Assembly (NCBI GenBank): GCA_948470475.1
Contig: OX419336.1
Span: 1,647,501 to 1,711,500, forward strand
DNA from: Galaxea fascicularis
Lineage: Eukaryota; Cnidaria; Anthozoa; Scleractinia; Euphylliidae
DNA length: 64,000 nucleotides
Direction: 5' to 3'
Shown: in pieces, positions 26,601 through 39,478 of the stretch
Layout of the letters: every line of letters starts with the position of its first letter
Numbering within the stretch: position 1 is the first letter of the stretch
Made by a program: the position numbers and the translations under genes
Notes under the pieces: model-generated
Told to the model about the DNA's origin: nothing
Database searches by the model: none
The model's input: only the letters and a program-made list of their open reading frames with translations

Positions 26601-29591
26601 ATGAGAATCATGAATAATAACCACAGATGAGACTAAATTATACTTGCAAATCATAAAATTATATCTGAGACCGAATTTTGGGCGAGTTCTGAGAACATTC
26701 AGCGTGCAAAAACCATGCATCGAGGGAAGGAAAAAACACATTTAAAAGCCATCTAATTACAAAGCAACACTTGTGTCCAATATAATTTAATTCTTTCTTA
26801 CTTGGGGCGAAATTATATGCGCTATACAAATATGAAAAATGGACGAAATTAAAGTCAGGTTTTTGTAGTACCAAAACCTTGGTTCGCGATCCTTTCTGCG
26901 TATTTACGTATTTGCGCAAAACGTTTTAAGAGGCCACTCAGTATAACCACGTAGAAATAGCGTGAAGAACTACGATAAGAAACTAACTGGTGTTAATTGA
27001 AAATGAAAAAATAGATATGCCTGAGCAACGAAAGAGCATCACGCTGAGGAGTTATTGTTTACTCGTCTGGTCGATTTTTTTTCAGTATAAATTTAGCCAC
27101 GTGTGTGAATAAGCTAATGGCATTACAGAGATAAGAGCAGAGACAGTTTCCTTTCCATCTCGTCCATGCTTTCAGCTGAGTGAAGAGAAGATGGCCGATA
27201 CTTCGAGCCGGCATCACAAAGTGAGCCATGCACCACTGAGGATCGGTACGTAACAAAAGGTCTCAAATTATTTGAAACCCCCAGCCATTTTCAACTCTCG
27301 AAACTTGCAGGCTAATTCCAAAAACAACAATAAAAAACAATCACCATGTTAAAAGGTCTTTAGAGTAATTGCTATCACCAATATTACAACAAAAGACACA
27401 TTTTATATTCGTTATCTTTTTTAAAAAAGGAGTTTGGAAACACATGCAGGCTTGGACAGAAATGTCTGATAAACTTACTTCCACATTCACATATGCCGTG
27501 GTGGTGATTTTAAGCGCCCGTTGGCCAAAGTCCAGCGTGCATCGAGTCTCGTTTACGTCTCTTAGCAACGGTGACACACACATCTAAGCATAAAAAACCT
27601 ATTCAGTTAACATTGATGCAAATAATGGATTATAAAATGATCCGAGTCCCATCGCCTTCCCGACACAAAAGATTGGCCTCGTTTTATTTGACAGTTTTAC
27701 TTGTTTCGAGCTTTCTCTTTAACTCACCTCCACGAAAAGAGAGGCCTCAGGGACCGTTAATTTTTCATGGGATAGGCGGGGATAGTTGGAATTGGGGGAA
27801 TGTCATTTCCAAATTGTATGACCCTCCCCCCTCCCCTCCCCCCCTCCACAGCTACCAGTTTTACACGTAGGCACATAACGCCCCCTCAAAAATATATTTT
27901 TTTCGGGATCAATCTCCCCTCCAAAATAAGATACACCAGCTATTTTTCCACTTCAGTTTTATGACAGAATTTCGCTCGACCCCCCCCCCCTTTATCTTCG
28001 ATATGTTTTGGGTAGCCCCCCCTTTCCCCTCAAAAGCCATTTTATTTGGCGTATCCAGCCCATAAAACATGAACGGTCCCTCAGCAAAGCAAACAGGGGT
28101 TAAACTAATTCTGTCAGGAAATTAGGCATGGACAATTCTCACCACAAAACTTGTTTTGCAGTTTCCACCGAGGCTGTCTTGTAACAGTCGAGTTAGAGAG
28201 GAGTTTCTGTATGGGATGTGAGTTCTTTTGCCTTCAGACAAAGCATGTATCGTGTTACTGTAAGGCGAATAAAAGAGAATAAAAATGTTACTAAAATACA
28301 CAGAGGCCGGTGAATCAGAGCAAAGACGAGTAAAACGTTGCTGAAAGTAGGAAATTTGTTATGTGCATCATTCATTTGTTCGTACCCAAGTTCTAACAGC
28401 GACAGGTTCACGTGTTGTAATTCTGAAAGTCTCTCCCCATCGACCCCAGCCTTCTTTATACGCTCGCTTCCAGCAAGGTCACATCTGTTAAGAATACCAC
28501 ATGTTAAACAGGGCTGTCATTAAGGACCGGGGATTTTCCCTTCGTATTTTGAGGTATATCCCCGGCTACTTTGATATAAAACCAGCATGTTGACTTCACT
28601 ACAGCAACTCAAATCCCCGGCTATTTTTTTGTATATCCACACCTATGTCAAAAATTAGTGACAGCCCGAAATGTATCAATGAAAGAATGAAAACACTCTT
28701 CCCATCGCTTAACCCTTCAATTTTTAACTCTCACAAAGTTTGCTTGAATAGTACGTCTACACAGGCTCCGTTAACAGCTATTACACCTGTTTATTCAGCC
28801 TGGCATATTTGTTAAGCGTGTTTGCCTACCACGGCAGCTGCAGTAGCGGTGGACCAGAAAATCTATTATTCAGCCGGGAATTCACGAACGTCTTAAGATC
28901 AGCCCCAATATTTCTTTTTCCTAATTACCTGAGTACGGCTCTTTTTATTCCAGTCATAAATGATTTTTCCCTCAACCTGAGTCTTTTACAAATCCGCGGG
29001 ATCCAAGTTTGCTAGTGTGTCACTCATACGTGAGAGATAAATGAAATAGACTGTGAGTCGCTTCAGGGCGAGAGAGTTTATAGCAGCACTACTAACTGAC
29101 AGGCTTACATGTTAATTCTTCCAGTAATCAGTACATCTTCACGGACTCTTATGCTTTCCAAGAACGATTCGTCCTCATCATCGTCCTAGGTTTAAGAAAA
29201 AGAACAAAGGAAATCGAAAATGGACTTTAAGAACCTTTACTTACTGTGCAGCGACTCCATCCTAAGGAAGAATGATTTTAATAAAGTTTTAAGGAGACCA
29301 ACATAAACCAAACAACAAACTGAGTAAATTCCAAATTTTTAACCAAGAAGGAAAGCGAAAATGACATGCTTGGTCTGACTGTGAAAATGAGGGAGGGGTG
29401 GGGGGGGGGGGGAGGAAGAGCATGGGGGTTTGAAGATCGACGAAACACTTTCTACCCCTTTCTCACTCATTTGGAGACTGGAAATAGCTTTTCTCCCAGA
29501 CCTACTGAACGAGTAAATATAACATACAACCATAAACAACATAGGCTTGATTGCCAGTCGCTATTTCGGGACCACTTTCATAATTACATCA

Positions 29592-29639
<48 letters not shown>

Positions 29640-29654
29640 TCGAGGTCATGGCTG

Positions 29655-29692
<38 letters not shown>

Positions 29693-30374
29693 GAGAGCCA
29701 AATATTTTCCCGTCCGGCCCGACCTAACTCAGTCAATAAGCATTTTATCATATGGCCGCCTTAGACTCTTCATGAGCGCGTAAAAGATGAAGTTTTTACA
29801 AAAAAGCGACTAATTTGCACATAAAATTGATGTAATATGTTGTTTGTATTTGCTTTCTGGTTGTAAAATAAACTTACATGGTTAGAAGCGACGAAATCCT
29901 CTAAAATCGTTTCGCGCGGGGCCGTACGTGTTCCTAACAGGGCCGTACGGCTTTTTCCGGCCCTGCTCGCGCTAATGCGTACGGCCCTCATACGGGTATT
30001 TTCTCAATAGTTTTGGAATGAAAGCGCGCGCGGGGCCGTACGGGTCATATGATAAATCCCCTTACTGCCTAATTCACAAATTCATATTTTTCGTGTAGAG
30101 GGGTCCTTTCTAAGGCAAATACTATAGTAAACTTAGTGTAAACTCATCAAAAACGAAAAAACTTAGAGCAAGGAATAACAGCACTAAACTCGCGTTCGTT
30201 AAAAAGAGAAGAAAAAGAAAATATGGCTAAACTCATATCACCTCAAATTGTGGGATATCAGGACTTCCAGGACCGCTCTGTAAATTAGCAAAATATTGAA
30301 CATTTTAATTTACTATTTTTACTATTTTACCAGTATCCCCAATTAGTCTATCGAAGCTAAAGATATCGACACTG

Positions 30375-30417
<43 letters not shown>

Positions 30418-33400
30418 GCGTACTTTTCGTACCGACCAGGAAAATTTATGTAAACATCACCGACTGCGATGATCGTCAGCTGTTACTCTTATGACTGTTA
30501 AATCATGAATGGGAAAAATTCCATGTTGGTCACCGTTATGGTGTGAGAGTGAAGACAGAGCAAATAGCAGCACCCTTACCCATCCCTCGCTCTCTGTCCC
30601 ACTCTCAAGTAAAGAGTCCATAGAGAACTGTAGGTCACTTCCTTCGGAATCGCTGGGTGAGTTTGGTAAAGACAACCCAGCCTCAGCGAACCCATGCGTT
30701 AGGTCACCAATTGACCACCGATTTGGCCGGGCAGGAGGCGTAGTTGAGATTTCCGGAAGTGACGACAAGTGCATGCTGTGACGATACGTTCCTGAGCGTT
30801 TTGGAGTTGATGTCCTCCGCGGAATAAAGCTCTGTGGTCTGCTGCTTGGGCCGAGTTTTGGAGGCGAAGTTTTGGCCTTGCTTTCCTCACGTAATCTGTC
30901 TAAACTACCTGTGGATCTCGCTGGCGTGTGAGACGACAAGCTACGTGAAGGAGAAGGCTTGACAGGGGAGGCGGATGACAGAAGACTGCTTTCCCTAGCA
31001 CTGGAAGCACCTATTTTAAGTAAACAAATCCCAATATAAGAAACTTTGTCATAACGTTTAACCCATATCCTCACTTAGCTACCAGACATGATTAGCATGT
31101 AACTTCTCCTATAAGCCAGAGGGTGATATCTTGATACAACCTCAAGTTCTCTTAACCAACGTACAAGGAACTCTATAGCAGCTACAGAGGGGAATTAATA
31201 ATCAGATCTTAGGAGGTAAAGGGTTAAAAAACCCACAAACAAGTCAAAAGTGATTCATTACTGAAGTTTGCCTACCGGTAGCTAACGCGTCATCATCTTT
31301 ACAGCTTGTTCTTTCCACTGTTATCTGACAAACTGAGTGAGATCTGAAGTAAAATCAAAACATAGATGGGTACTCTTGAGAAGCTTTCCACACAAGACAA
31401 CCGATAGGTTTATCGAGTGACCGCTCACACTGAGACAGACGGACGGACTATTGAATAGACTTAATTTTATCATGTCTACTTTCACTCTCTTGTAGAGCGT
31501 AAGCACTGTTAAGAGAGGCTGACCGAGAGGCTGGGGTGGAGGGGTGGGGCGGGCTGTGACCAGCATGTCAGGTTTTACAAAAAAATCATTGTATTCCCGA
31601 CCCAGCCTCCTACGCAGACCATGGGCCTTAGGTACCAAAGAGTTCACTTGATTGACAGAACCTTTCTGAGGATGCGAGCTGTTCCCAGAAGAGTAATGTT
31701 TTGGAGCTCATCAATGCTGACTGTCCCTTCTTAATGACCCCAAGTGCACCAATGACAACTGGTATCCCTGTTCCAATTTTCTACATTCTGGCGATCTCAA
31801 TCTCTAAGTCTTTATTTTAAAGGAGTTTCTCGACTACCTTAACAGATGTATTTCTGTCCGATGGGACTGCCATATCTTAGTCTCGCATTTCTGATTCGTG
31901 TGATCGCTGATGATGATGATGATGATGATGACTATTAGTATTATTATGGGTGATTTAACGGCTTGCCTATACACGGAAACACAAAACTGTTTGCAATGCA
32001 AAAGCTGAAATTCACACATCATACAGCTTTTAGTTAGGAAGTTTACCTCACCTGCTGGAAACTCGATTCATCCGAGTCTCAGCAATGATGAGCTTTTTCT
32101 TTCCAAGTTTCAGCAACGATAGAACTTCTGTAGTGTCACGGACAACAAAGGTTGAAAGATTCTCCACATACACACCTTCAATTGTAAGACACATTGGCCC
32201 ATCTTATTCATTTGCCTAACAGGACCGTGTGTTGGAAAGATTAAACTGTACTCATAGCTGTGGGGCTGCCCTCTTTAAACTGATAGCGAGCTTAAGCAAC
32301 GACAACGACGACGGCAACGAGAACGCCACAAAAAAATCGGATTAATGAGCAAAAACATTCGCTCTGTGCGTGAAGTTTACTTTTTGGTACATTTCTTTGC
32401 CGTCCTCTGCAAAACAACAACGTGAAATGACCGAAGTGTAGGTTTTCTCGAGAACCGTAAATCGGCTCGAGCGAACACATTCCTGCCCAAGCTATCTTTA
32501 TAATTTGCAATCCAAGAATGAAGGTAGCTTTAATCTCAAGAAAAATCGAGTGCGATCTAAGAACGACGGTTAATAATATTCAAAGAAACTCCAGCGAGAG
32601 CAAACCAGAGTTCAAAATGGTGATCCGTTTTCAAAAAAAAGCACTTGCCCTTTCTTACGCATCAACAACGCGAGTTGCTTTCTTTTACACGGATTAATGA
32701 CAAATCTTTCTTACTAGTTCTTTATTACTTTTCCAAGCCGTTGTGAGTTTGTGAAAGCGGTAAATTTACTTGAAGATGTGCGAATAAAGTAGACAAAAGC
32801 AAACATCATGGTACCATTGTTCACTGTTTCGATGACCCGCTCCCTGAAAGTTGATGAGCAGAGCCTAGCTTATACCCTACGGAAAAAAGAACGCGTTTAT
32901 CTAAGTCTTAACCAGTGGGACTCGTCCCGTTGACACTCATAAAAAAAACGCGATATGATATTTCGCCGGTCAACTGCAACCAATGGGCATTCTACGCGAT
33001 GAGCGCATGACGGCAAGTTTTTCTTTCGTTTTCTTTGCTTTAACACCGTTTACAGTAACAGCTCGTCAGCATTTTTCACGTTAAACAGATTGGAATAATC
33101 GCGAAAGAGAAAACGGGAAGTTACATTTTGAAACGTCGTGACCTTTTCGTTGCGGTCGTCGTCTTCGTTGCTTGAGCTCCTATATCTAATCTAGGCCAAC
33201 TTAATGCCTATCGTTTAGTTAGAGTGTATTGGGTTTATCAACTGAGTTGAAATTAGGGTAGATTAGATACCGAAAAGCGATTACAGAGTAGATGTTTGGA
33301 GACTAGCATTAGCGCTTAGTCAACTCGATCCCAGCCTTCAAAAGGCTGACGTTTGAAGCACCAGCGGTTGAATCTCCTGCAGCGGCAAAAATTACTTTAT

Positions 33401-36400
33401 TAACCCAGCTGACAAACGAAATGTCCGTTTACCACTTCATCGATGCTAACACCATCAAAGTTCCTTTATGTAGTATCCCTTTGACGTATTCAGCATGAGA
33501 ACTTGCCATCGCTAATTAGAGCACATCTCCAAGGGCTGCAAGTCAGTTATAATCAGACCGGCGCGTGCTCGAGTCCAACAAGTACGGACACCCATTGTAT
33601 ATATATGGAACGTTTAATAAACCCTCTTTCGACCCCGTCACCAAAAATGGAACCGACGTGGAATGTCAGTTTCATACAGGATGCTATCGTTGAGAATGCC
33701 ATCTTGCAGCCAATTTTACTTAGAAGACGGGGAGTCTTTAGGGCCCGTGATGGTCGACGGGGGACGACAACCCTAACAAACGTTGATTGAGCAACACTAT
33801 ATGTAACTTTAGAAGATCCTCCTAACTTTTGAACTTATCGAAATGCCAATTTTGTTCAATATCCCCCGTTTTTCTGCAATGTCTCAGAATTATGACATAT
33901 TTCCCAGACAAACTCCCGTGTTCCGGCAAAATCTCTAGATTCCCTGAAGAATTTTGTTTTCTTCCGATCGAGACAGACCTTGTTAGAGTTTCCACCCCTC
34001 GTATTATCTAAAAGAAGTGCTCATTCATTTCCTCAAGCAGAATAACCGATAATTTTTTTTTTATCTAGCCACTTAAAGGTTCATTGAACTATTTCTATAC
34101 CAGAAGCCACACTTCTATACCTTGCTTGGGATCTTCTCTCAGCACTAAATCGACTTTGGAGTAAGGATTAAGCAAGTCAAATATTTTTTCTTGATAGATC
34201 TGGAGATAGGACATGAACACCTGCAGAAAAATACATGTTTATGAGTTAAACGTTTAATCGACTATTCAGGATAAACTCTTTTATCAAACAATGACTAATG
34301 GTTTTCGGGTGGATACTTCACTTTAACAGACTCAACTCACAGTAAATGTAAATTTATCACATTTATTTAACGGATGTTAAAAAGGCATTAAGACATAGTT
34401 ATCGTTTGTACTTATTGTTTTATCGATACAAAGTATATGTTTACCTTGTAGTCATGATACTTGTCAAGGTTGATCCTCTTAAACAACTTTTCAACCACAA
34501 GGACACAAATCCCATCACTTGACATCATAGTGTGAGTCTTTCCTGTGTAAAAGAATTAAAACAGTTGGATTGATTCTAGTCACGTAGTTAATCACATTGT
34601 TTAAAGCACTCACTGTCTGATAGTTCCAGGGTATTGTGTATGTCTGAGTCTACAGAAAAATAAGTCATTTTCACCGCCAGCACTGTACAGGTTAGTATTT
34701 CATACCTCCACATAGTATTAGTCTAAGTGTTACAAAGTATCCTCTCTATCGGCCGTCCGGTCATCCGAGACGACCAAAAAGGTACCGGGCAACCAATTTT
34801 TTTGTAAAATCAAGAGGGTGGTTGCCCAAGGAATAAACAACTGACAACCCAGCCAAACAGAGGAAATAAATTAATCATAAACGGCACAAGAATAACGTGA
34901 CGGTTTTGTATTGTCAATGTCCAATGATGCAAAGTTAATAACAATTAATTTGTCTCAGCTAAGCGTTTTTCCGGTGTTTTGGATACGTGTAAATCAGTTA
35001 CAAAACAGTGACAGGTACGAAAATTCAAGAGACAAACCCAAAGTTTCATGTCTGGTAGCGATCAAGATCAAAGATCACTTAACTCCAGACTTCTGCGACC
35101 AGTTGGCGCACACTAGGAACTATGGGATATTCAAACTTGACCGCCATGTGATTACATCTCAAGCCCTACATGGTATTGTAAATAAAGGTAGGGTCGTTAC
35201 CATAATTTTTCTCAATTTTTTTATTTCGATTTTGATTTTTTTGTCTCCAATTAATAGTACAAAATACAAGTCCTTTCTTTCACAGAGTCAAAATGTGGTG
35301 TTTTTTTGACTGGTGTAAAGCTGCCTCCCCAAAATAAAGCTAAATTGAGTGAGGCAGATACTGTAGAAAGTAAAGGCAAAGTTAACATATAATTAAGATC
35401 ACTAAGAAGATGAAAATGGATGTTTTTTTTTTGTGTAGTGCAATTAAATGGGTGGTTTTTCTAACAAGCAACCAATACTTTATCAGGGCAACCAAATTCA
35501 CGGGGTTTGATGTCAGGCTTTTGAATAAGGACAACTTGGATTTTTTAAATTTCGAGCATTGTCTATGGTACACAAAGTTTTCATGTGATATACCTATAAA
35601 TAATTTTATGAAGAATTATATATGCATCTCTGAAAACAGTTGGGGTGAATGCTTAATGCGGTAACCCTTAAATGCTGTAAGGAACCTTTTCTTCTCAATT
35701 TATCTCTCCAATATGGGCCAAAGGTGGGATTAAAGGGAGTATTGCATTGAATAAAGTATAATTGTATGTTGTATATTGCATATTGACCCAGCAGATGATG
35801 TAAGGTCCTGATAATTGTCCCTCACCTGTGCCTGTCTGACCATATGCCATAAGAGTTCCATTAAACCCTGAGAACACTGCATCAACAAGTGGCTTACCAG
35901 CACTGTTATACACCTAGAAAATTATAGCAAGAAAGATAACAATAAAAACCTGCCAGATGCCAGTTTATGAAATATCTGTGATAACAGTTCTACTGTGTGC
36001 AAAATCAAACTTTCTTCCCTCCAAATAAGAATACCACAGAAATATAATGGCAAGAAGGGTATGTCAAAGCCAAAGTTGTTTTTCCTGTACGTCTGCACGA
36101 AATATTACAGACAAATGTATGAGAAATTAAAAATCCTATTGGGCAAATTTTAGAGCAGTTAGGAACCTCAGATTTTTATCTGATATTGGAGTTCCCATAT
36201 AAATATTGTTATTTCTGAACAGTTTGCCTACCCGTCAAGATGGCACCGGAAACCACGACAAGGTCTATTATTGGAATCAACTACTGGAATTCTTCAGAAG
36301 CACTGAGAATGATGGCAATGATAATTACACAAAACTCCAATTAATTTTTTTGTAGTAATAATACACCTTTTATTTCCATTTAACTCACGGCAGGAGGGAA

Positions 36401-39400
36401 GCCTTGAACTAGTTTACCTGAGTTTGTGCAGTTTGAACTTGACATGTGCTCTATCTGGCTGCAGCTTTCGTTTCATCCCTCCAATTCAGTTTCAATAAAT
36501 AGAAGGGCCTGTTTTTTCTGGCCCTTTCCTCTACCTCCATACCTGTTTGTTACTGAGTCTCTCACTAGAGTTAATAGCTCTTTCAAGAATAACAAATTAG
36601 CAAACCTCAGCATTACTTGCTTGGGGAGTGAATATCTTATCAAACTTGTACCGCCTTTCCCGTACATCATTGAGGGAAATCTGTTGTAAATATTCAAAAA
36701 GGTAATACATTTAATGCATGTTTCAACTCAACAGAAAGTTGTAAGATGCTGAAAAAAGCTCAGATATGTATTTTATCAATTATTGTTTTATTGCAATAAC
36801 AATCTTTGCTTCAAATCCTTTACTTAATTAATTACAACTACATTAAAGACAAAAATAATGTCTGGCTTAGTTTACACTTGAGCCTGACACTTATAAATTA
36901 TTTCATTTATAATGCAGTTCTTTTTACTGCTAGGATTTACTTGTACTGGGTCGCACAGAAAAACAAAAAACAATACAGGGCTTCCGATATTTCGCGCGGC
37001 GCGGACTCGCGAAATTCGGGTAAATCCGCGAAATCCCGCGAAATTCCCAAAAATAACGCAAAACACCACCAGAAATATTACCAAATACATGTCGGCAAAA
37101 CATATTTGATACTTATCTTGGCTATTATACCTGTTTTATTCACCACAAACGTCCAAATTTATCTTGGAACTTCGTCACTGGAACGAGTAAACAACGTCCC
37201 AAAACTATCAGGCGTTCTTAGATGAACGTTGCGAAAAACTGGGCTCTACCCATAATGTTAGATTTCGAGCGAATTCTTGTTGAAAGGACAAATGATCATC
37301 TCTGTTAACTTAACGTTAAACAACGCTGGTCATATCGACGCAAATTCCAAACCTGATCGATTTAAGCGAAATTTGCAAAAAAATTCCAACGAAATCCGCT
37401 GATTTTTACTGATTGTTTCTCGGCGAAGTTTGCCCCCGAATTTTCCCGTGAAATCGGCCGATTTTCCCGCGAATTTGCCGCAGATAATCCCTCAACATTG
37501 GACTTTTTCCCGCGAAATCGGTCGATTTTTCCGCGAATTTTGACTTTTACCGACAAAATCCCGCGATATCGGCCGTTTTTAAGGCGAATTTGCCCCTGAA
37601 AATCCCGCGAAATTTAACTTTTTTTTCCGCGAAGCCTTGACAACATTAGCACCTTGCTTGTTGATCATGTATAGTTTTCCTACAGAGCTCCAAATTCCAA
37701 ATACCCAGGGGTCTCTAGGAATGGCAATTAGTATCTAATGGGTTTGAGAAAGGATGCATTCACCTTGGTCATGTGTCACTGCCATTAATGCTATACGTTT
37801 ATTTTTATTGTACTGCTGTACAGAGATGATGAAATTATCACTAAGATAAAACCTAATCTGCAATTTCTCAGTCTGCAGTCTGTACATGACAGAAATTTTG
37901 ACGGCAAATTATGCACAAGAGTCTGCAAACAGGTCTTGAATAATTTAAACAAACAGAACTGTAAATGCCCAACCTTACACTTGTAAGGTTACCCTATTCT
38001 CATTTCATAAAACTTAAGTATCGAAGACAATTGATCAAATTGTGTTAACAGATCATGTTGTGCATTTTTGGCAAAAAGAGACAGACTGAAGGAGTACTGC
38101 ATACATAATCAATTGAATACCACAGGGTAAATTGATATGTTTCAGTCCTCCTCATGAACTACCTCCCAAACAAATGGAAGGGTCAAAGACTCATTTGCAT
38201 TTTGTGGTTTACAATCTTGATTTTTCACATTCTTTGCATAGTTTTGAATTATTATTCTCACTATGCACTATCTACCAACAGCTTAAGCAGTTTCTATATC
38301 TAATCATTTTTGTGAAGTATCGGAAGCCACTAATAGAATAGAAAGACATTTCCACCACAATTATCCAACAATCCAGCAAGAAAATATAACTTCAGTATGG
38401 ATTACAGGGATGAACATTAATAAAATTTGAGGTTATTTGCCATTGCTGGATAAAGCAGCTGTTAATTGTTTCATTGTTTTCGTCCTAAGGTGTCTCAAAA
38501 AAGCCACCGCGTGGCTAATTTGTCTCAGCATTTAAAATTCATTCGAAGTAAACTCGCCTTTTCCATATTTCGCTAATTATTTAAAAGATATTGGGTCTAA
38601 ATGAAAGCAGAATGCAGTTTCGTCTGTTGACAAATTGATATTTTATTGAATTTTTTTTTGGAGTTTTAAGTATTGTGATTTCGTATTTGCAATTTATATT
38701 TTAGAGATCCGCAGAAGAAAATTAACTCATCTGACAAACTTTAGACTAGGTCACAGACGTAAGGCCATTTCCGAGTAATTAACTTTGCGTACAAATGATG
38801 TCCACACTGAGCAATTTAACTGATACGCATGGAAATTAACATCGACATTTGCTTGATAATTTGTTAACGTAATATTCAATAAGGCAGGTGTTTTCTATAT
38901 TGCACGCTATTTTTGACACAAGTACGTTACGTCAGAAAACGAGAAATCAACACGGAAATGTGACAACTAAGAAAACATAATTTGAGAACGATTCTTGTTT
39001 GATCACGCTCGTAACTGAAAACCGCTTCCGCAATGAACATATATTTAATTCCTCCTTACCTCGGAGCTGGCGGGTTCTACATCAACACCAAGACTTTCCT
39101 GTCTTTTTGTTTCCTCGAGAGTCTTTGGTCGTACTCGAACGTACACACGAATTCTGTCGGATTCTATATTGGACGACAAACAACGTAAAATTGCAAGTCA
39201 CGCGACATGTGTGTGGCCGACGCTGAATAACAACATAACCAGCTAACTATTTTTTCCGCGTGGTTATTCTATTTTTCGATCATTAAACAACAGGGTTACG
39301 ATATTCGAGAAGGAAATGCCATAACGTGACAGAGCTAAGCCTCTAACAAAGTTCCCAAATGAGTATTGTAAAGAGCCAAAGAAATGAATAAACAAAAACA

Positions 39401-39478
39401 ATATGAAGCATTCAAATCTCGAGTGCTGCTACTTCACTTACCGCCTTCCCTTGATTTTAAACCCTTCTTATCCTTCAT
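17668..39478 (-). CDS. N-terminal-motor kinesin, 1254 residues, with large insertion before switch II
   Basis: ATP-driven microtubule motor. 21 exons on the minus strand: 39442-39478, 39060-39163, 36606-36680, 35826-35913, 34445-34542, 34121-34220, 32052-32175, 31276-31343, 30580-31010, 29109-29185, 28386-28484, 28143-28257, 27479-27583, 26326-26377, 23770-23897, 20748-22011, 19736-19810, 19408-19610, 18835-18898, 18423-18507, 17668-18040; 3765 nt, phases consistent throughout. Motor (about residues 15-507): [11 protein letters not shown]-loop GQTGTGKTHT (about 97-106, split by an intron); switch I NRVSSRSHS; switch [14 protein letters not shown] (about 402-413); [33 protein letters not shown]. 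Between [12 protein letters not shown] and LITGRINICDLAG lies a Ser/Pro-rich insertion (exon 30580-31010 plus a short acidic exon) in the position of loop 10. A neck and coiled coil follow (about 508-700), then a long acidic/Ser-rich tail ending in a basic KKKKK-containing C terminus. Subfamily not recognised; the motor looks like the ungrouped or ARK/KIN-U-like type, but this is a guess. All nucleotide-binding motifs are intact. Confidence 0.92.
18247..18274. repeat. (TTTGA)n microsatellite
   Basis: Short 'tttga' repeat in a kinesin intron, like the tail repeat of the SINE at 5889-6212 but without a SINE body next to it. Confidence 0.6.
27750..28080. mobile_element. MITE with GGGACCGTT inverted ends and TCA duplication
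   Basis: The left end is GGGACCGTTAATTTTTCATG and the right end is its near reverse complement (CATGAACGGTCCC). Both sides are flanked by TCA (27747-27749 and 28081-28083), a three-base target duplication. The interior is rich in C-tracts ('ccctccccccctcc'). It lies in the kinesin intron between exons 28143-28257 and 27479-27583. No coding capacity. Confidence 0.75.
28511..28667. mobile_element. 157-bp MITE with GGGCTGTCA inverted ends
   Basis: It starts GGGCTGTCATTAA and ends TTAGTGACAGCCC. The interior repeats 'ccccggctatttt'-like motifs in direct orientation. It lies just upstream of the kinesin exon 28386-28484, within the preceding intron. No clear target duplication. Confidence 0.65.
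29590..30052. mobile_element. Foldback element with a long perfect-looking hairpin
   Basis: Left arm (about 29597-29652) and right arm (29684-29741) are near reverse complements over more than 50 bp, including GGCCGGACGGGAAAATATTT and its complement, with a smaller nested stem (CGGACC / GGTCCG) at the centre. The flank to about 30052 is CpG-rich with repeated GGGGCCGTACG-type motifs and ends in TCATATGATAAAT, mirrored by ATCATATG at the left edge. It looks like a non-autonomous foldback transposon in a kinesin intron. Confidence 0.75.
30372..30420. repeat. (ACTT)n microsatellite
   Basis: About eleven uninterrupted 'acttactt' tetramers in the kinesin intron directly downstream of the exon encoding the motor-domain insertion. 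Confidence 0.9.
31646..31825 (-). pseudogene. Remnant of the C-terminal tail of a LINE/reverse-transcriptase ORF
   Basis: The minus strand reads [13 protein letters not shown] and then, after a one-base frameshift, [18 protein letters not shown]. This pair of motifs is typical of the end of a non-LTR retrotransposon polyprotein common in cnidarian genomes. An internal stop and the frameshift show that it is dead. It lies in the kinesin intron between exons 32052-32175 and 31276-31343. Confidence 0.7.
32288..33179. mobile_element. ~890-bp inverted-repeat element (AAGCAACG... ends)
   Basis: The left end reads GAGCTTAAGCAACGACAACG and the right end, reversed, GGAGCTCAAGCAACGAAGAC; both continue into (ACG)-rich arms. 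No transposase frame is visible. It occupies much of the kinesin intron between exons 34121-34220 and 32052-32175. Confidence 0.75.
36970..37650. repeat. CpG-rich repeat block of 'cccgcgaaatc' motifs, probably a decayed element
   Basis: The motif 'cccgcgaaat' or close variants occurs many times in both halves of this segment, which starts GGGCTTCCGATATTTCGCG and ends CGCGAAGCCTTG, suggesting degenerate inverted ends (GGCTTC / GAAGCC). It lies in the second kinesin intron. Its CpG content is far above that of the surrounding AT-rich DNA. Confidence 0.6.

Noticed and set aside
27180..27250. Possible kinesin exon beginning VHGSLCDAG (minus strand)
   Set aside because: Its phase does not fit either neighbour, whereas 27479-27583 joins 26326-26377 perfectly to give [14 protein letters not shown].
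30457..31074. Separate Ser-rich gene on the minus strand
   Set aside because: Its core (30580-31010) has acceptor and donor borders and fits in phase between two kinesin motor exons, so it is an internal kinesin exon.
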